A stretch of DNA of 64,000 bases, from the NCBI RefSeq assembly GCF_015330165.1, contig NZ_JADDXT010000002.1, positions 244,503-308,502 of the forward strand, written 5' to 3'. The DNA comes from Zobellia roscoffensis. GTDB lineage: Bacteria > Bacteroidota > Bacteroidia > Flavobacteriales > Flavobacteriaceae. Every line of letters starts with the position of its first letter. The stretch's first letter is position 1. A model generated the notes under the pieces. It was not told the DNA's origin. It did not search any database and worked only from the letters and a program-made list of their open reading frames with translations. Shown in pieces: positions 42,395 through 52,216 of this stretch. A program made the position numbers and the translations under genes.

Positions 42395-42406
42395 ATAAAA
42401 TTTTAA

Positions 42407-42904
42407 TTACTGTAATTGTACATTTCCAAAAGGAATATTGGCAGTAGCACACCATAAAATGATATGAGTATATTTAGCATCTGGAGTAGCATCTAATTTA
42501 ATGTACATCTCACCATTACCCTGTACGTTGCCAATTAGCATTAAATCAGGGTTTCCGTTTGCAGGGTCAGCAGTAAAAGTTTCTGAGGTAGACAAAAATA
42601 TACCAACCGTACCTGTACCCAATTCCGTCATAAAATCGTCAGCAAAATGAACAAAGTCCGTATCGTTCGTATCCTTTCCTAATTCTACAAGCCCTTCTGT
42701 TGGTGTACCACTTTCAGCAGTTAAGTTTCCACTACTCGCTACGGTTAAATCACCAACAGGTAATGATGAATCTACTTCAACCGTTTCTGTTTCAGTAACA
42801 GTTTCGGTAACGGTTACAGTTTCTACATCATCATCTGAACAACTTACTACTAAGGCTGTCATGGCAAAAGCTACTAGTGCAAAAGAAAATTTTCTGTTTT
42901 TCAT
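42407..42904 (-). CDS. DM13-domain lipoprotein
   Basis: A 165-residue lipoprotein starting at the ATG at 42904 (MKNRKFSFALVAFAMTALVVSC, Cys22), with an acidic Thr/Glu-repeat linker (TVTVTETVTETETVE, about 29-43) and a C-terminal DM13 domain (about 75-165). The DM13 hallmark is IILWCATANIPFGNVQL at the very end, with the conserved WC. DM13 domains have been proposed to act in electron transfer or redox reactions, mostly from bioinformatics. The frame remains open 27 codons upstream, but the lipoprotein signal decides the start. It is a single-gene unit. Confidence 0.75.
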   Translation of the reverse strand: MKNRKFSFALVAFAMTALVVSCSDDDVETVTVTETVTETETVEVDSSLPVGDLTVASSGNLTAESGTPTEGLVELGKDTNDTDFVHFADDFMTELGTGTVGIFLSTSETFTADPANGNPDLMLIGNVQGNGEMYIKLDATPDAKYTHIILWCATANIPFGNVQLQ

Positions 42905-43111
42905 AATCGTAAAATTTAAATTGTTTATCGTTTTTGAAACCGTGTTGCAATCGACTATCGATAGCTCTTTTGTTTCTTGGGACAAACATAGAAAGGGGGT
43001 ATCACGAAGAATTCAAGAAAGTATGAAAAGTCTATCACAGCATTTAAGCATCTTGCGATACTTTTGTGATACACTCAAAAAACAGTAGATATTTCCTAGA
43101 AATAAAAGCAT

Positions 43112-43140
43112 AAAAAAACCCGGTAACTACTCCGGGTTTT
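43112..43140 (-). terminator. Terminator of the DUF4293 gene
   Basis: AAAACCCGG/CCGGGTTTT stem, 8-base loop, followed by seven T residues on the minus strand. Confidence 0.85.
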
Positions 43141-43168
43141 ACGCACTAATACTACTAAGATGTTAGGC

Positions 43169-43579
43169 TTATCGTAGACGATCAACAGATTTCACAAGAT
43201 CCTCATCCTTCTTAATGGCCCTATTTGCAAGAACCAAGAAAACGATAGAAATAATAGGAATGAGCATCCCAATACCCTTCTCCGAGACCGAGATCTCTCC
43301 GGATAAGTTTAGCGATCGGTAAACGAAAAATCCTAGTAAAAAAAGATTCAATATCATATTCAACCTGTTTACCACAAATTGATTTTTTCTATTTTTAAAC
43401 AATACTATAGCAACAAGCGCAAGCAATGCGGAAACATAAAATGCACCTGATATAAAAAGGTCATTTTTCGCAAAAATTTCGTTCCCTTCCGCATCTGACC
43501 ACAGATTTACCCAAAAAGGCAGTATTCCGGTAATTAGGGTAACTATCAATAAATAAACAGTCTGTATTCTCTGAATCAT
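43169..43579 (-). CDS. DUF4293 membrane protein
   Basis: A 136-residue inner-membrane protein with four hydrophobic segments (about residues 6-24, 42-62, 72-92, 104-122). The N-terminus MIQRIQTVYLLIVTLITG is diagnostic for DUF4293, a Bacteroidetes-only family of unknown function that is typically next to rho, as here (divergent). Confidence 0.88.
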   Translation of the reverse strand: MIQRIQTVYLLIVTLITGILPFWVNLWSDAEGNEIFAKNDLFISGAFYVSALLALVAIVLFKNRKNQFVVNRLNMILNLFLLGFFVYRSLNLSGEISVSEKGIGMLIPIISIVFLVLANRAIKKDEDLVKSVDRLR

Positions 43580-43771
43580 TATTTAAATACCATTTTGCCG
43601 TACAAAAATACACGTCTTTTTGAAAAAAAACAGTGTCACAAGCAAAATAATTCGTAATATTGTGAGATTATTAGTTATTACACTTACCTTTTGGGAAATC
43701 TTTCCCTAGTAATACTCAGATAACAATTCACTTCTTACCAATACTAGAACGTATAATTTATATCATACTTA

Positions 43772-45388
43772 ATGTTTGAAATTTCAGATTTAAAAGCAAA
43801 AAAACTGCCTGAATTGCAGGAAATTGCCAAAGGCCTTAACGTGCCAAAGTTCAAAACCCTAAAAAAACTGGACCTTGTTTATCAAATCTTAGATGTACAG
43901 GCGGCCAACCCCAAAGTTGTAGCAGAAGTAACTGCACCAAAAACAGAGGAAAAACCAAAGCCCAAACCTAAACCAAGAGCTCGTAAACCAAGAACGGAAC
44001 CGGCACCTGCAGTAAAAAAACCAGAAGTTAAAACTGCTTCTCCAGAAAAATCACCAACACCAGAACAGCCTCAGACTGCACCAGCTCCAACAGAAGTAAA
44101 GAAACCACGCCCAAGACCTGTTAAGAGAGAGCCTAAAAACAACCCACAGCACAAAAACCAGAATACCTCCAACGGTAACAACAAAAATCAACGTCACCAC
44201 AAATCATCTAATTACGATAAGAGTAACTTTGATAAGGACTTAAAAAACCGATATAAAGAACCGGAATTTGAGTTTGACAGTATTATAGAAAGTGAAGGTG
44301 TCCTTGACATTATGCAGGATGGTTACGGATTCTTACGCTCTTCTGACTATAATTACCTTTCTTCTCCTGATGATATTTATGTATCACAATCTCAAATCAG
44401 ATTGTTTGGACTAAAGACCGGTGACACCGTTTTAGGAAATGTAAGACCTCCTAAAGAAGGTGAAAAATATTTTCCTCTAATCAAAGTGAACAAAATAAAC
44501 GGAATAGACCCTCAAGTAGTGAGAGACCGTGTTTCTTTTGAACATTTGACTCCACTTTTTCCACAAGAAAGGTTCAAATTAGCAGAGAGACAAAGCAATA
44601 TATCTACCCGAATTATAGATTTATTTTCTCCTATAGGTAAAGGACAAAGGGGTATGATCGTTTCGCAACCCAAAACAGGTAAAACCATGCTGTTGAAGGA
44701 TATTGCCAATGGTATTGCCGCTAACCACCCAGAAGTTTATCAAATTATACTTTTAATAGATGAACGTCCTGAAGAAGTAACAGATATGCAACGTAATGTT
44801 CAAGGCGAAGTTATTGCTTCTACTTTTGACAAAGAGCCTTCTGAACATGTTCGTGTAGCTAATATTGTATTAGAAAAAGCAAAACGACTAGTAGAGTGTG
44901 GTCATGATGTTGTAATTCTATTAGACTCCATTACTCGTTTAGCAAGAGCATACAATACGGTACAACCTGCTTCTGGTAAAGTATTGAGTGGTGGTGTAGA
45001 TGCCAACGCATTAAACAAACCAAAACGTTTCTTTGGAGCCGCTCGTAATATAGAAGGCGGAGGATCACTTTCAATTATAGCAACTGCACTGACAGAAACC
45101 GGTTCTAAAATGGACGAGGTTATCTTTGAAGAATTTAAAGGAACAGGTAATATGGAACTTCAACTAGATCGTAAAATATCTAACAGAAGAATATTCCCTG
45201 CTATTGACCTTACTTCTTCCAGTACCCGTAGAGACGATTTATTATTGGACAAAGAAACCATACAACGCATGTGGATTATGCGTAAGTATCTTGCTGACAT
45301 GAATCCGGTAGAAGCCATGGAATTCATTGAGCAACGTTTTAAACAAACTAAGAACAACGAAGAGTTCTTGCTTACTATGAATCAATAA
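43772..45388 (+). CDS. rho: Transcription termination factor Rho
   Basis: A 538-residue Rho, longer than the 419 residues of E. coli because of a low-complexity basic insert (about residues 60-160, rich in Pro, Lys and Arg) between the N-terminal helical domain ([19 protein letters not shown]) and the RNA-binding OSB fold. Such inserts are usual in Bacteroidetes and high-GC bacteria. The ATPase core has Walker [11 protein letters not shown] (about 302-311), Walker [12 protein letters not shown], and the Q/R-loops. An intrinsic terminator follows. Identification is secure. Confidence 0.97.
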   Translation: MFEISDLKAKKLPELQEIAKGLNVPKFKTLKKLDLVYQILDVQAANPKVVAEVTAPKTEEKPKPKPKPRARKPRTEPAPAVKKPEVKTASPEKSPTPEQPQTAPAPTEVKKPRPRPVKREPKNNPQHKNQNTSNGNNKNQRHHKSSNYDKSNFDKDLKNRYKEPEFEFDSIIESEGVLDIMQDGYGFLRSSDYNYLSSPDDIYVSQSQIRLFGLKTGDTVLGNVRPPKEGEKYFPLIKVNKINGIDPQVVRDRVSFEHLTPLFPQERFKLAERQSNISTRIIDLFSPIGKGQRGMIVSQPKTGKTMLLKDIANGIAANHPEVYQIILLIDERPEEVTDMQRNVQGEVIASTFDKEPSEHVRVANIVLEKAKRLVECGHDVVILLDSITRLARAYNTVQPASGKVLSGGVDANALNKPKRFFGAARNIEGGGSLSIIATALTETGSKMDEVIFEEFKGTGNMELQLDRKISNRRIFPAIDLTSSSTRRDDLLLDKETIQRMWIMRKYLADMNPVEAMEFIEQRFKQTKNNEEFLLTMNQ

Positions 45389-45423
45389 GATTGAATTGAT
45401 ATACTAAGAGTATCAAACTTTAG

Positions 45424-45466
45424 AATCCCGAATTCCTAATTATAAAATGGTGTTCGGGATTTTTTA
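45424..45466 (+). terminator. Terminator of rho
   Basis: AATCCCGAA/TTCGGGATT stem, 20-base loop, then a T-run. The remaining part of the 279-base gap 45389-45667 shows nothing else I can call. Confidence 0.8.
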
Positions 45467-45667
45467 TGTTTACAGCTCATCTATATTTCCTTCTAAAAAA
45501 GATATAGAAAAACAGTACTCTATCACACCTATAACCCGATAAAGATTACGGAATTCTGTACATCACTTTCTAATTATCCAATTTTTCGGATATCTTTATG
45601 GCGCAAAAACTAATTACTTCCCCCGAATTTTGCATGTATAACAAGTAGAACTTAAAAACTTTATGTC

Positions 45668-46420
45668 ATGAAAAATTCGCTGAAATCTGCGCTTACATGC
45701 GCTACGTTTACCTTTTTTTTATTTATTACGGGTTGTGTTGAAAAAAACAACACACCTTGCCCAGAGTGCCCATCTGAAACTGTTGCGGACACCGCCTATA
45801 GCAATGGCATTATCACACCCGAAAAAGCTCACAAACTATACGTTAACTACAAAGACAGACGTGTAGACCTGATTCAAGAATATGAAGATGCCATAGATCA
45901 AAAAGGAAAAGACCCAAAAAAACAAGCGCAACAAAAATTTAAGAATTCCGAAAGCAGTAGTGAGAATACTGAAGGTCGAAAAAAATTCAAAGTTGCACGT
46001 TACGTATCCTATGAGTACGAAGACCTCAAGAAATATCTAGCATATATTGAAAAAGAAGCCGAACTGTCAGACGAGAAACTCACTACCTTAAGATTTTACT
46101 TTGGCAATTACGCGAATGAAAACAAATTTGAAGACGGCAAAGCCGTAAAACACCCAAGACAAAATACTGTTATGATGTCACCTACTGTTAATAGAGATGG
46201 TGATAACCATATATTTTATATTGATGACGCAAAAGAAGGCAAGGAAAGAGTAGTTCTTTTAGATAACAACTTTAACCCAAGAAAAGGTGAGGGAGTAAAC
46301 CAAATGACCCCAAACACAAAAAATGAAGCTTCACTTTTACCTGGATTCCTATCTTTTTCAAGTGCACCATTTTACGCGGCCAAAAGTACAACTAAGAACG
46401 AAGGGCACTCAAATCCTTAG
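45668..46420 (+). CDS. Lipoprotein of unknown function
   Basis: A 250-residue protein with a clear lipoprotein signal (FTFFLFITGCVEK, Cys23). Next is a Cys-rich stretch TPCPECPSE (possible metal or disulphide site), then a hydrophilic, Lys/Glu-rich helical body with an RVDLIQEYEDAIDQKG segment and a central YVSYEYEDLKKYLAYIEKEAE (about 119-139). I do not recognise a domain. It lies 26 bases upstream of a membrane-protein gene on the same strand; both are probably one unit. Could be an envelope sensor component, but no evidence shows this. Confidence 0.6.
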   Translation: MKNSLKSALTCATFTFFLFITGCVEKNNTPCPECPSETVADTAYSNGIITPEKAHKLYVNYKDRRVDLIQEYEDAIDQKGKDPKKQAQQKFKNSESSSENTEGRKKFKVARYVSYEYEDLKKYLAYIEKEAELSDEKLTTLRFYFGNYANENKFEDGKAVKHPRQNTVMMSPTVNRDGDNHIFYIDDAKEGKERVVLLDNNFNPRKGEGVNQMTPNTKNEASLLPGFLSFSSAPFYAAKSTTKNEGHSNP

Positions 46421-46446
46421 ATTTAATCTAAAAAAAATAAAAGCCT

Positions 46447-47136
46447 TTGATTGATTTAGATTATTTTTTAAAGAGCTCACTAATCCCAATGTATGTTGCT
46501 ACATTGGGATTAGCATTATTTAAATACCCCAAATACTTTGATTCAAAACTCAAGTATTTACCTATTATTTTCTTTTACACACTACTTAATGAATTCTTAG
46601 GCTCTTTAATAAACAACTACGAAGAATTTAGTTTAATCTCAACAGACACATATCATAATTATAACTGGCTCATATATAACATTTACATGTTAGTTTTCTA
46701 TCTGTACTTCTATTTTATATTTAGATTTTATATTGAAGATTCAAAACACAAACAGAACATAAAATATGGAGCCTATTTCTTCTTAACGGTCTGCTTAATA
46801 AACTCTTTCATTGATGACTTCAGTAAAGTCGCACAAGTGTATTCCTATGTTATCGGGGGGCTTATACTCATCTATTGCACTATTCTATATTTAAAACAGT
46901 TCTTTTCTATCAATAAAATATTTAGCACAAAAGAAAACCTCTTGTTTTGGCTCAGCAATGGATTACTAATTTTTTACGCAGGTTACCTGCCAATTAAAGT
47001 AATTAGATATATTCACGTTATCCAAGGAACAACACCTTCTATAATAGTCAAAAGAGTTCATTTAACACTATTAATAATTAGCTACCTATTATTCATTATT
47101 GGTTTCTTAAGAATGAAACGAGGACTAAGGAAATAA
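46447..47136 (+). CDS. Polytopic membrane protein, unknown function
   Basis: A 229-residue protein with about seven membrane helices (for instance around residues 14-28, 33-52, 76-95, 108-125, 133-150, 162-180, 205-222). The only start that gives the full first helix is TTG at 46447 (MIDLDYFLKSSLIPMYV); an ATG 14 codons later would cut it. Seven-helix proteins of this size occur in Flavobacteriaceae near response regulators, but none is present here. No functional motif is seen. Followed by a bidirectional terminator. Confidence 0.6.
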   Translation: MIDLDYFLKSSLIPMYVATLGLALFKYPKYFDSKLKYLPIIFFYTLLNEFLGSLINNYEEFSLISTDTYHNYNWLIYNIYMLVFYLYFYFIFRFYIEDSKHKQNIKYGAYFFLTVCLINSFIDDFSKVAQVYSYVIGGLILIYCTILYLKQFFSINKIFSTKENLLFWLSNGLLIFYAGYLPIKVIRYIHVIQGTTPSIIVKRVHLTLLIISYLLFIIGFLRMKRGLRK

Positions 47137-47154
47137 AAGGCACCAGTTAAAACT

Positions 47155-47191
47155 AAAAAAGCCCTGATGTAAAATTACATCAGGGCTTTTT
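47155..47191. terminator. Bidirectional terminator between the membrane-protein gene and rpsT
   Basis: A 17-bp perfect stem AAAAAGCCCTGATGTAA and complement, loop of two bases, with A- and T-runs on either side. Confidence 0.9.
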
Positions 47192-47207
47192 ATAGATTTT
47201 ATAAATC

Positions 47208-47459
47208 TTACAATGCAGCTACGTGCTTTGCTAATTTACTCTTTAAGTTGGCTGCTTTATTATTATGAATAATATTACGCTTAGCCAATCTATCAATCAT
47301 ACTAACAATGCTAGGCAATAAAGCTTCTGCATCTTTCTTGCTTTCTTCACTACGCAATTTCTTAATAGCGTTACGTGTAGTTTTGTGCTGATATCTGTTA
47401 CGAAGACGTACTGCTTCGTTTCTTCTGATTCTTTTTAATGCTGACTTGTGATTTGCCAT
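47208..47459 (-). CDS. rpsT: 30S ribosomal protein S20
   Basis: An 83-residue, very basic helical protein of the small ribosomal subunit. The N-terminus [23 protein letters not shown] and the C-terminal [20 protein letters not shown] are canonical. It is preceded on the same strand by two tRNA-Glu genes. Confidence 0.96.
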   Translation of the reverse strand: MANHKSALKRIRRNEAVRLRNRYQHKTTRNAIKKLRSEESKKDAEALLPSIVSMIDRLAKRNIIHNNKAANLKSKLAKHVAAL

Positions 47460-47509
47460 CTTCTTCTAACTTGTTATAATATTTTAAAAAATTCCTTTCG
47501 AACCTTTTG

Positions 47510-47581
47510 TAGTCCGTAGGGGAATCGAACCCCTGTTACCAGGATGAAAACCTGGCGTCCTAACCCCTAGACGAACGGACC
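47510..47581 (-). tRNA. tRNA-Glu (anticodon TTC), copy 1
   Basis: A 72-base cloverleaf, minus strand: acceptor GGTCCGT, D-arm TCGTCTAGGGGTTAGGA, anticodon loop with TTC between CCAGG/CCTGG stems, T-arm CAGGGGTTCGATTCCCCTA, discriminator A. CCA not encoded. Identical to copy 2, 38 bases away; they are one transcript. Confidence 0.95.
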
Positions 47582-47619
47582 ATTAAATCAATTCTTGGAT
47601 AAAAATCCGGTTACTCTTG

Positions 47620-47691
47620 TAGTCCGTAGGGGAATCGAACCCCTGTTACCAGGATGAAAACCTGGCGTCCTAACCCCTAGACGAACGGACC
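47620..47691 (-). tRNA. tRNA-Glu (anticodon TTC), copy 2
   Basis: A 72-base cloverleaf identical in sequence to the other copy. It is transcribed first, from the promoter at 47714-47721. Confidence 0.95.
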
Positions 47692-47713
47692 ATACTTTGC
47701 GCAATTGCGGATG

Positions 47714-47721
47714 CAAAAATA
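47714..47721 (-). promoter_or_regulatory. -7 box of the tRNA-Glu pair
   Basis: Minus strand TATTTTTG matches TAnnTTTG; a TTG at 47743-47741 is 19 bases further upstream. The distance to the mature tRNA end is 22 bases. Confidence 0.7.
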
Positions 47722-47760
47722 CAATTATTTTTTACTAACACAATAGTTAGTAGAAATTTT

Positions 47761-49239
47761 TTAATAAGCTTTTGCAAAAAGCACTCTTTTTGATGATAAT
47801 TTTCCGGTCACCATACACTTACCCTCTTTGTTTTCAGCATCTAAGGGAATACATCGTATAGTTGCCTTGGTATCATTTTTTATTTTTTCTTCGGTTTCGT
47901 TAGTTCCATCCCAATGAGCAGAAATAAACCCTCCTTTTTCTTCTAAAACTTTCTTAAATTCCTCATATGTCTCAACCTCGGTGATATTCTCTTCCCTAAA
48001 AGAATGTGCCTTTTGATACATGTTTGTTTGAATATCCTCTAGGAGAAATTCGATTTTAGCAACTACATCATCCATTGGCACAGTTTCTTTTTCTAAAGTA
48101 TCTCTACGCGCAACTTCATATGTACCGTTCTCCAAATCACGTTGCCCAATAGCCAAACGTACCGGAACACCTTTCAACTCATACTCATTGAACTTAAACC
48201 CTGGTTTGTGCGTATCCCTATTATCAAACTTTACCGAAATTCCTTTAGCTCTTAACTCTTTTACCAACGGTTCAACCTTCTCTGAAATTACATCCAACTG
48301 CTCCAAACCCTTATAAATAGGCACGATTACAACTTGTATTGGCGCTAATTTTGGAGGTAAAACCAAGCCATTATCATCACTATGTGTCATTATTAATGCA
48401 CCCATAAGGCGAGTTGAAACTCCCCAAGAAGTAGCCCAAACATGTTCTTGCTTTCCTTCTTTAGTTGCAAATTTTACGTCAAAAGCTTTGGCGAAGTTCT
48501 GCCCTAAAAAGTGAGATGTACCTGCTTGTAAAGCTTTTCCATCTTGCATTAAAGCCTCTATGCAATAGGTTTCTACCGCTCCGGCAAAACGCTCACTTTC
48601 GGTCTTTACCCCTTGTATAACTGGCATAGCCATATGTTCTTCAGCAAACTCGGCATAGACACCATTCATTCTCTCCGTCTCTTCTATTGCCTCTGCTTCA
48701 GTAGCATGAGCCGTGTGCCCTTCTTGCCACAAAAATTCGGCAGTTCTAAGAAACAAACGCGTACGCATTTCCCAACGAACCACATTTGCCCATTGATTGA
48801 TCAACAAAGGCAAATCCCTATAGGATTGTATCCACCCCTTATAGGTATTCCAGATAATCGCTTCACTGGTTGGACGTACAACCAATTCCTCTTCTAACTT
48901 CGCATTAGGATCTACTCTTAATTTGCCAGGTTTATCTGGATCGTTCTGAAGTCTGTAGTGCGTAACTACCGCACACTCTTTTGCAAAGCCCTCTGCATTC
49001 TTCTCTTCGGCTTCAAATAAGCTTTTTGGCACAAATAATGGAAAATAAGCATTCTCATGACCTGTTTCTTTGAACATCTTATCTAGAGCGGCTTGCATTT
49101 TCTCCCATATAGCAAAACCGTATGGTTTAATTACCATACAACCTCTTACCGCCGAGTTTTCAGCTAAATTGGCCTTCACCACGAGTTCGTTATACCATTT
49201 GGAATAATCCTCGCTGCGCTTTGTCAAATTCTTACCCAT
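47761..49239 (-). CDS. proS: Prolyl-tRNA synthetase, eukaryote/archaeal type
   Basis: A 492-residue class II synthetase charging proline. It lacks the 180-residue editing insert of E. coli ProRS and instead has the eukaryote/archaeal architecture: [16 protein letters not shown] start, motif 2 [33 protein letters not shown] (about 150-182) and motif 3, followed by an anticodon-binding domain (about 300-400) and a C-terminal zinc-like domain. This form is standard in Bacteroidetes. Monocistronic, start ATG 49239. Confidence 0.96.
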   Translation of the reverse strand: MGKNLTKRSEDYSKWYNELVVKANLAENSAVRGCMVIKPYGFAIWEKMQAALDKMFKETGHENAYFPLFVPKSLFEAEEKNAEGFAKECAVVTHYRLQNDPDKPGKLRVDPNAKLEEELVVRPTSEAIIWNTYKGWIQSYRDLPLLINQWANVVRWEMRTRLFLRTAEFLWQEGHTAHATEAEAIEETERMNGVYAEFAEEHMAMPVIQGVKTESERFAGAVETYCIEALMQDGKALQAGTSHFLGQNFAKAFDVKFATKEGKQEHVWATSWGVSTRLMGALIMTHSDDNGLVLPPKLAPIQVVIVPIYKGLEQLDVISEKVEPLVKELRAKGISVKFDNRDTHKPGFKFNEYELKGVPVRLAIGQRDLENGTYEVARRDTLEKETVPMDDVVAKIEFLLEDIQTNMYQKAHSFREENITEVETYEEFKKVLEEKGGFISAHWDGTNETEEKIKNDTKATIRCIPLDAENKEGKCMVTGKLSSKRVLFAKAY

Positions 49240-49335
49240 TATATTTAGTTTGGCACAAAACTTGTGCTTATGTTAGCAAAATAATTGGGTAAAACTACTT
49301 ATTTTTACTATGTTCAACAATAAAAAATTGCACCC

Positions 49336-50604
49336 ATGATATATTTATTATCCCGCACTAAAATACGCTTTATCGCACTTTGCACCTTAACCGGCATTGT
49401 TGCAGTATCTTGTGGCTCATACCAGTCCGCATCGTACTATGACAATGATGGAATTTATTCCAGCAACCAAGTTAGTGTAGAACGACAAGAAAGACCTCAG
49501 CAAACAAGACAACAGGCCCAGGCTAATGACGAACCTTATTCTGATTATTTTGGCCAACAGGCTGGTCAATATGACCAAATGCTAGATGGAGAAATTTTTA
49601 CTGATGTAGATTCGTACTCAAGCGGAACGGCTCAGGATAGTATTTCTGACGGGCAACTTACAGATTATTACAACAACGACAATGACTATGCCGGTTACGC
49701 AGGATGGGGCGATAATTCAACCGGTGTAAGTATAAATATTTATGATAACGGCTGGGGCGGTTACGGTGGTTTTGGCTGGAGTTCGCCTTGGTTATATAGT
49801 GGATATGGTTGGGGCGGTTACGGATATGGAGGCTACTACAACCCTTGGAGATACCGTTATAGCCCATGGGGATGGGGCGGTTACGGATATGGCTATGGTG
49901 GTTTTTACGGTGGATTCCGTGGCTATGGCTGGGGCGGATACGGAACTTGGTGCCCTCCATACGGTTATTACAACGGATACAATAATTACTCTTATAGAAA
50001 CCAAAGATATGCCTACAACCGAAGCAGAAGAGGGTATTACACAAATACCAATGCTATTGCCGGCGGGAATTCAAGATATGTTTCACGGAGCTCTAACGTA
50101 AGTAGAAGCAGCAGGTCTACACCAAGATACTCTGCTAACAATTCAAGATCAAGATCCACTACCAACAGAAGTTCTGCATCGGGCAGCTCTAGAAGCTATA
50201 GCAGTAACCGTTCAGGAACATCTGCATCTAGAAGAACTGTGGGTGTTGACAGAAACAGTGCATACAGAACAAGTAGAAGCACAAGGGCTACACCAAAATA
50301 CAACAGCTCTTCACGAACCAGCACATCTAGAAGCAGCTCGTCTACCCCAAGAAGTTCTACCTACAGAAGTTCGGGAACAAGAACAAGTAGCAGCGGCACC
50401 TATAGAAGCTCAACACCTAGATCAAGTACTTACAGATCATCCGGTACAAGTAGAAGTAGTTCTAGCGGAAGTACCTATAGAAGCTCAGGCAGATCTTCAA
50501 ACAGTTCTGGTTCTTATAGAAGTTCCGGAAGTTCAAGCAGGTCTTCATCCGGTTCCAGATCATCTGGATCAAGCTCCAGGTCATCATCAAGCCGAAGAAA
50601 TTAA
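49336..50604 (+). CDS. Low-complexity Gly/Tyr/Trp- and Ser/Arg-rich surface lipoprotein
   Basis: A 422-residue protein with a lipoprotein signal (CTLTGIVAVSCGSYQ, Cys26). Residues about 40-125 are acidic and Gln/Asp-rich; about 130-225 are dominated by Gly, Tyr and Trp (GWGGYGYGG-type repeats); about 240-422 are almost only Ser and Arg with Thr, Gly and Tyr in YRSSG/SSRSS repeats. The Gly/Tyr segment resembles adhesive or structural proteins and the Ser/Arg tail is strongly positive, so binding to polyanions (DNA, acidic polysaccharides) is plausible. No conserved domain recognised. Followed by a FadL-like barrel 42 bases later. Confidence 0.65.
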   Translation: MIYLLSRTKIRFIALCTLTGIVAVSCGSYQSASYYDNDGIYSSNQVSVERQERPQQTRQQAQANDEPYSDYFGQQAGQYDQMLDGEIFTDVDSYSSGTAQDSISDGQLTDYYNNDNDYAGYAGWGDNSTGVSINIYDNGWGGYGGFGWSSPWLYSGYGWGGYGYGGYYNPWRYRYSPWGWGGYGYGYGGFYGGFRGYGWGGYGTWCPPYGYYNGYNNYSYRNQRYAYNRSRRGYYTNTNAIAGGNSRYVSRSSNVSRSSRSTPRYSANNSRSRSTTNRSSASGSSRSYSSNRSGTSASRRTVGVDRNSAYRTSRSTRATPKYNSSSRTSTSRSSSSTPRSSTYRSSGTRTSSSGTYRSSTPRSSTYRSSGTSRSSSSGSTYRSSGRSSNSSGSYRSSGSSSRSSSGSRSSGSSSRSSSSRRN

Positions 50605-50646
50605 GTCCAAAATCCAAAAAAGTAACTTACTTTAAAATTGCTAGGA

Positions 50647-52164
50647 ATGAAAAGATATTTAACATTCATAGGGCTATTTGCGTGTGTTATGGCAAGTGCC
50701 CAAAATATTAATGATGTTCTACGTTACAGTACGGAAAACCTTCAAGGTTCCGCACGTTTTCAAGCCATGGGCGGTGCTTTTGGGTCCCTTGGTGGCGATT
50801 TGTCCGCTTTGAACATTAACCCTGCAGGAAGCGCTGTCTTTAATAACGGATTGTTTTCTATTTCCGGAACAAATTATCACAGGGACACAGATTCCGATTA
50901 TAATGGCACACTACGCAACTCTACAGATAATAATTTTGACATCAATCAAGTTGGTGGTGTTTTTATTTTTAAATCTACCGATCCAGATAGCAAATGGAAA
51001 AAATTGTCGTTAGCCGTAAATTATGATGTAGTTCAAAATTTTGATGATCGCGTTGTAACGTCAGGAAGAAGCAATGAAGGTATCGACAATTACTTCCTCG
51101 ATTTTGCAGATGGAATTGAGTTGCAACCACTAAAACTGAGAGACAATGAAAGAATTGGAGATGCTTATTTAGACATTGGCGCAACAAATGGTCTTGGTTT
51201 TGCTGGCCAACAGGCTTTTTTAGGATTTCAAACGGGAATTATTGAGCCTACGGTAGACGAAGATGACAATACTAGTTATTTCTCTAACGTCAACTATCAA
51301 GGAGTTGACCAAGATTTTCGTCAAAACATATCAGGTTACAACAGTAAATTTACGGTGAATGCCGCTACACAATATGGAGACAATTTCTATTTTGGGGCAT
51401 CGTTGAACTTCCACACTATTCAATACGACAGATTAAATAGATATGATGAATCTCTTACAGATACCGATTCACAGGAACTAAGAACCGTGGCTTTTGACAA
51501 TCTTCTGGTTACAGAAGGTACAGGGTTTTCACTGAGTCTTGGCGCAATTGCCAAGCTTAATGATGTGATTCGTCTAGGCGCCAGTTACCAATCTCCTACC
51601 TGGTATAGACTAACAGATAATTTCTCACAAGGAATAGATTCTAACTACCCACTGAAAGAAGATAGTTTTAACTTTTTTGATTTGAATTACGTTAACATCT
51701 TTGATTACCAGATTAAAACACCTGGAAAAATAACAGGAAGTGTTTCAGCCGTTTTTGGCAAATCAGGGCTTTTAAGTGTTGATTACGGATACCAAGATAT
51801 GTCTAATGCGGAGTTAAGACCAACAAGCGACTCAGGTTTTGCTGATGAAAATACTTTTATTTCCGAAAGTTTAGGTACTGTTTCATCTATTAGAGTTGGT
51901 GGCGAATACCGTATTCAAAGAGTTAGTCTAAGAGCTGGTTACCGATACGAGCAAAGCCCATACGAAAGTGGAAACATTGTTGGAGACCTTAATGGTATTT
52001 CAGGTGGTGTTGGCTACAACTTTGGAAGAAGCAGATTAGATCTAGCAGTAAACCGAACCGAACAAGACGTACTTCAGTACTTCTTTGATACGGGAATAAA
52101 CACTCCAGCATTGCTTAACAATATAAACACCAATGTGACCATTGGGTACACATTAAATTTCTAG
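50647..52164 (+). CDS. FadL/OmpP1-like outer-membrane protein
   Basis: A 505-residue outer-membrane barrel if started at the ATG at 50647 (MKRYLTFIGLFACVMASAQ); a TTG three codons upstream is less likely. Signal peptide about residues 1-19, then a plug-like start with RFQAMGGAFGSLGGDLSALNINPAG, which is the FadL/OmpP1 motif (GGA...NPA), followed by many beta strands and the C-terminal NVTIGYTLNF. FadL relatives import hydrophobic compounds such as fatty acids. It is 42 bases after the low-complexity lipoprotein, so the two are probably cotranscribed. A terminator follows. Confidence 0.82.
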   Translation: MKRYLTFIGLFACVMASAQNINDVLRYSTENLQGSARFQAMGGAFGSLGGDLSALNINPAGSAVFNNGLFSISGTNYHRDTDSDYNGTLRNSTDNNFDINQVGGVFIFKSTDPDSKWKKLSLAVNYDVVQNFDDRVVTSGRSNEGIDNYFLDFADGIELQPLKLRDNERIGDAYLDIGATNGLGFAGQQAFLGFQTGIIEPTVDEDDNTSYFSNVNYQGVDQDFRQNISGYNSKFTVNAATQYGDNFYFGASLNFHTIQYDRLNRYDESLTDTDSQELRTVAFDNLLVTEGTGFSLSLGAIAKLNDVIRLGASYQSPTWYRLTDNFSQGIDSNYPLKEDSFNFFDLNYVNIFDYQIKTPGKITGSVSAVFGKSGLLSVDYGYQDMSNAELRPTSDSGFADENTFISESLGTVSSIRVGGEYRIQRVSLRAGYRYEQSPYESGNIVGDLNGISGGVGYNFGRSRLDLAVNRTEQDVLQYFFDTGINTPALLNNINTNVTIGYTLNF

Positions 52165-52187
52165 AAGAATACAATTATATATAATGT

Positions 52188-52216
52188 AAAAGTCTGGCTT
52201 ATGCTAGGCTTTTATC
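52188..52216 (+). terminator. Terminator of the FadL-like gene
   Basis: AAAAGTCTGGC/GCTAGGCTTTT, 11-bp stem with two G-U pairs in the RNA and a TTAT loop; the 3' arm ends in T residues and overlaps the stop codon of the convergent T9SS gene. Confidence 0.6.
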
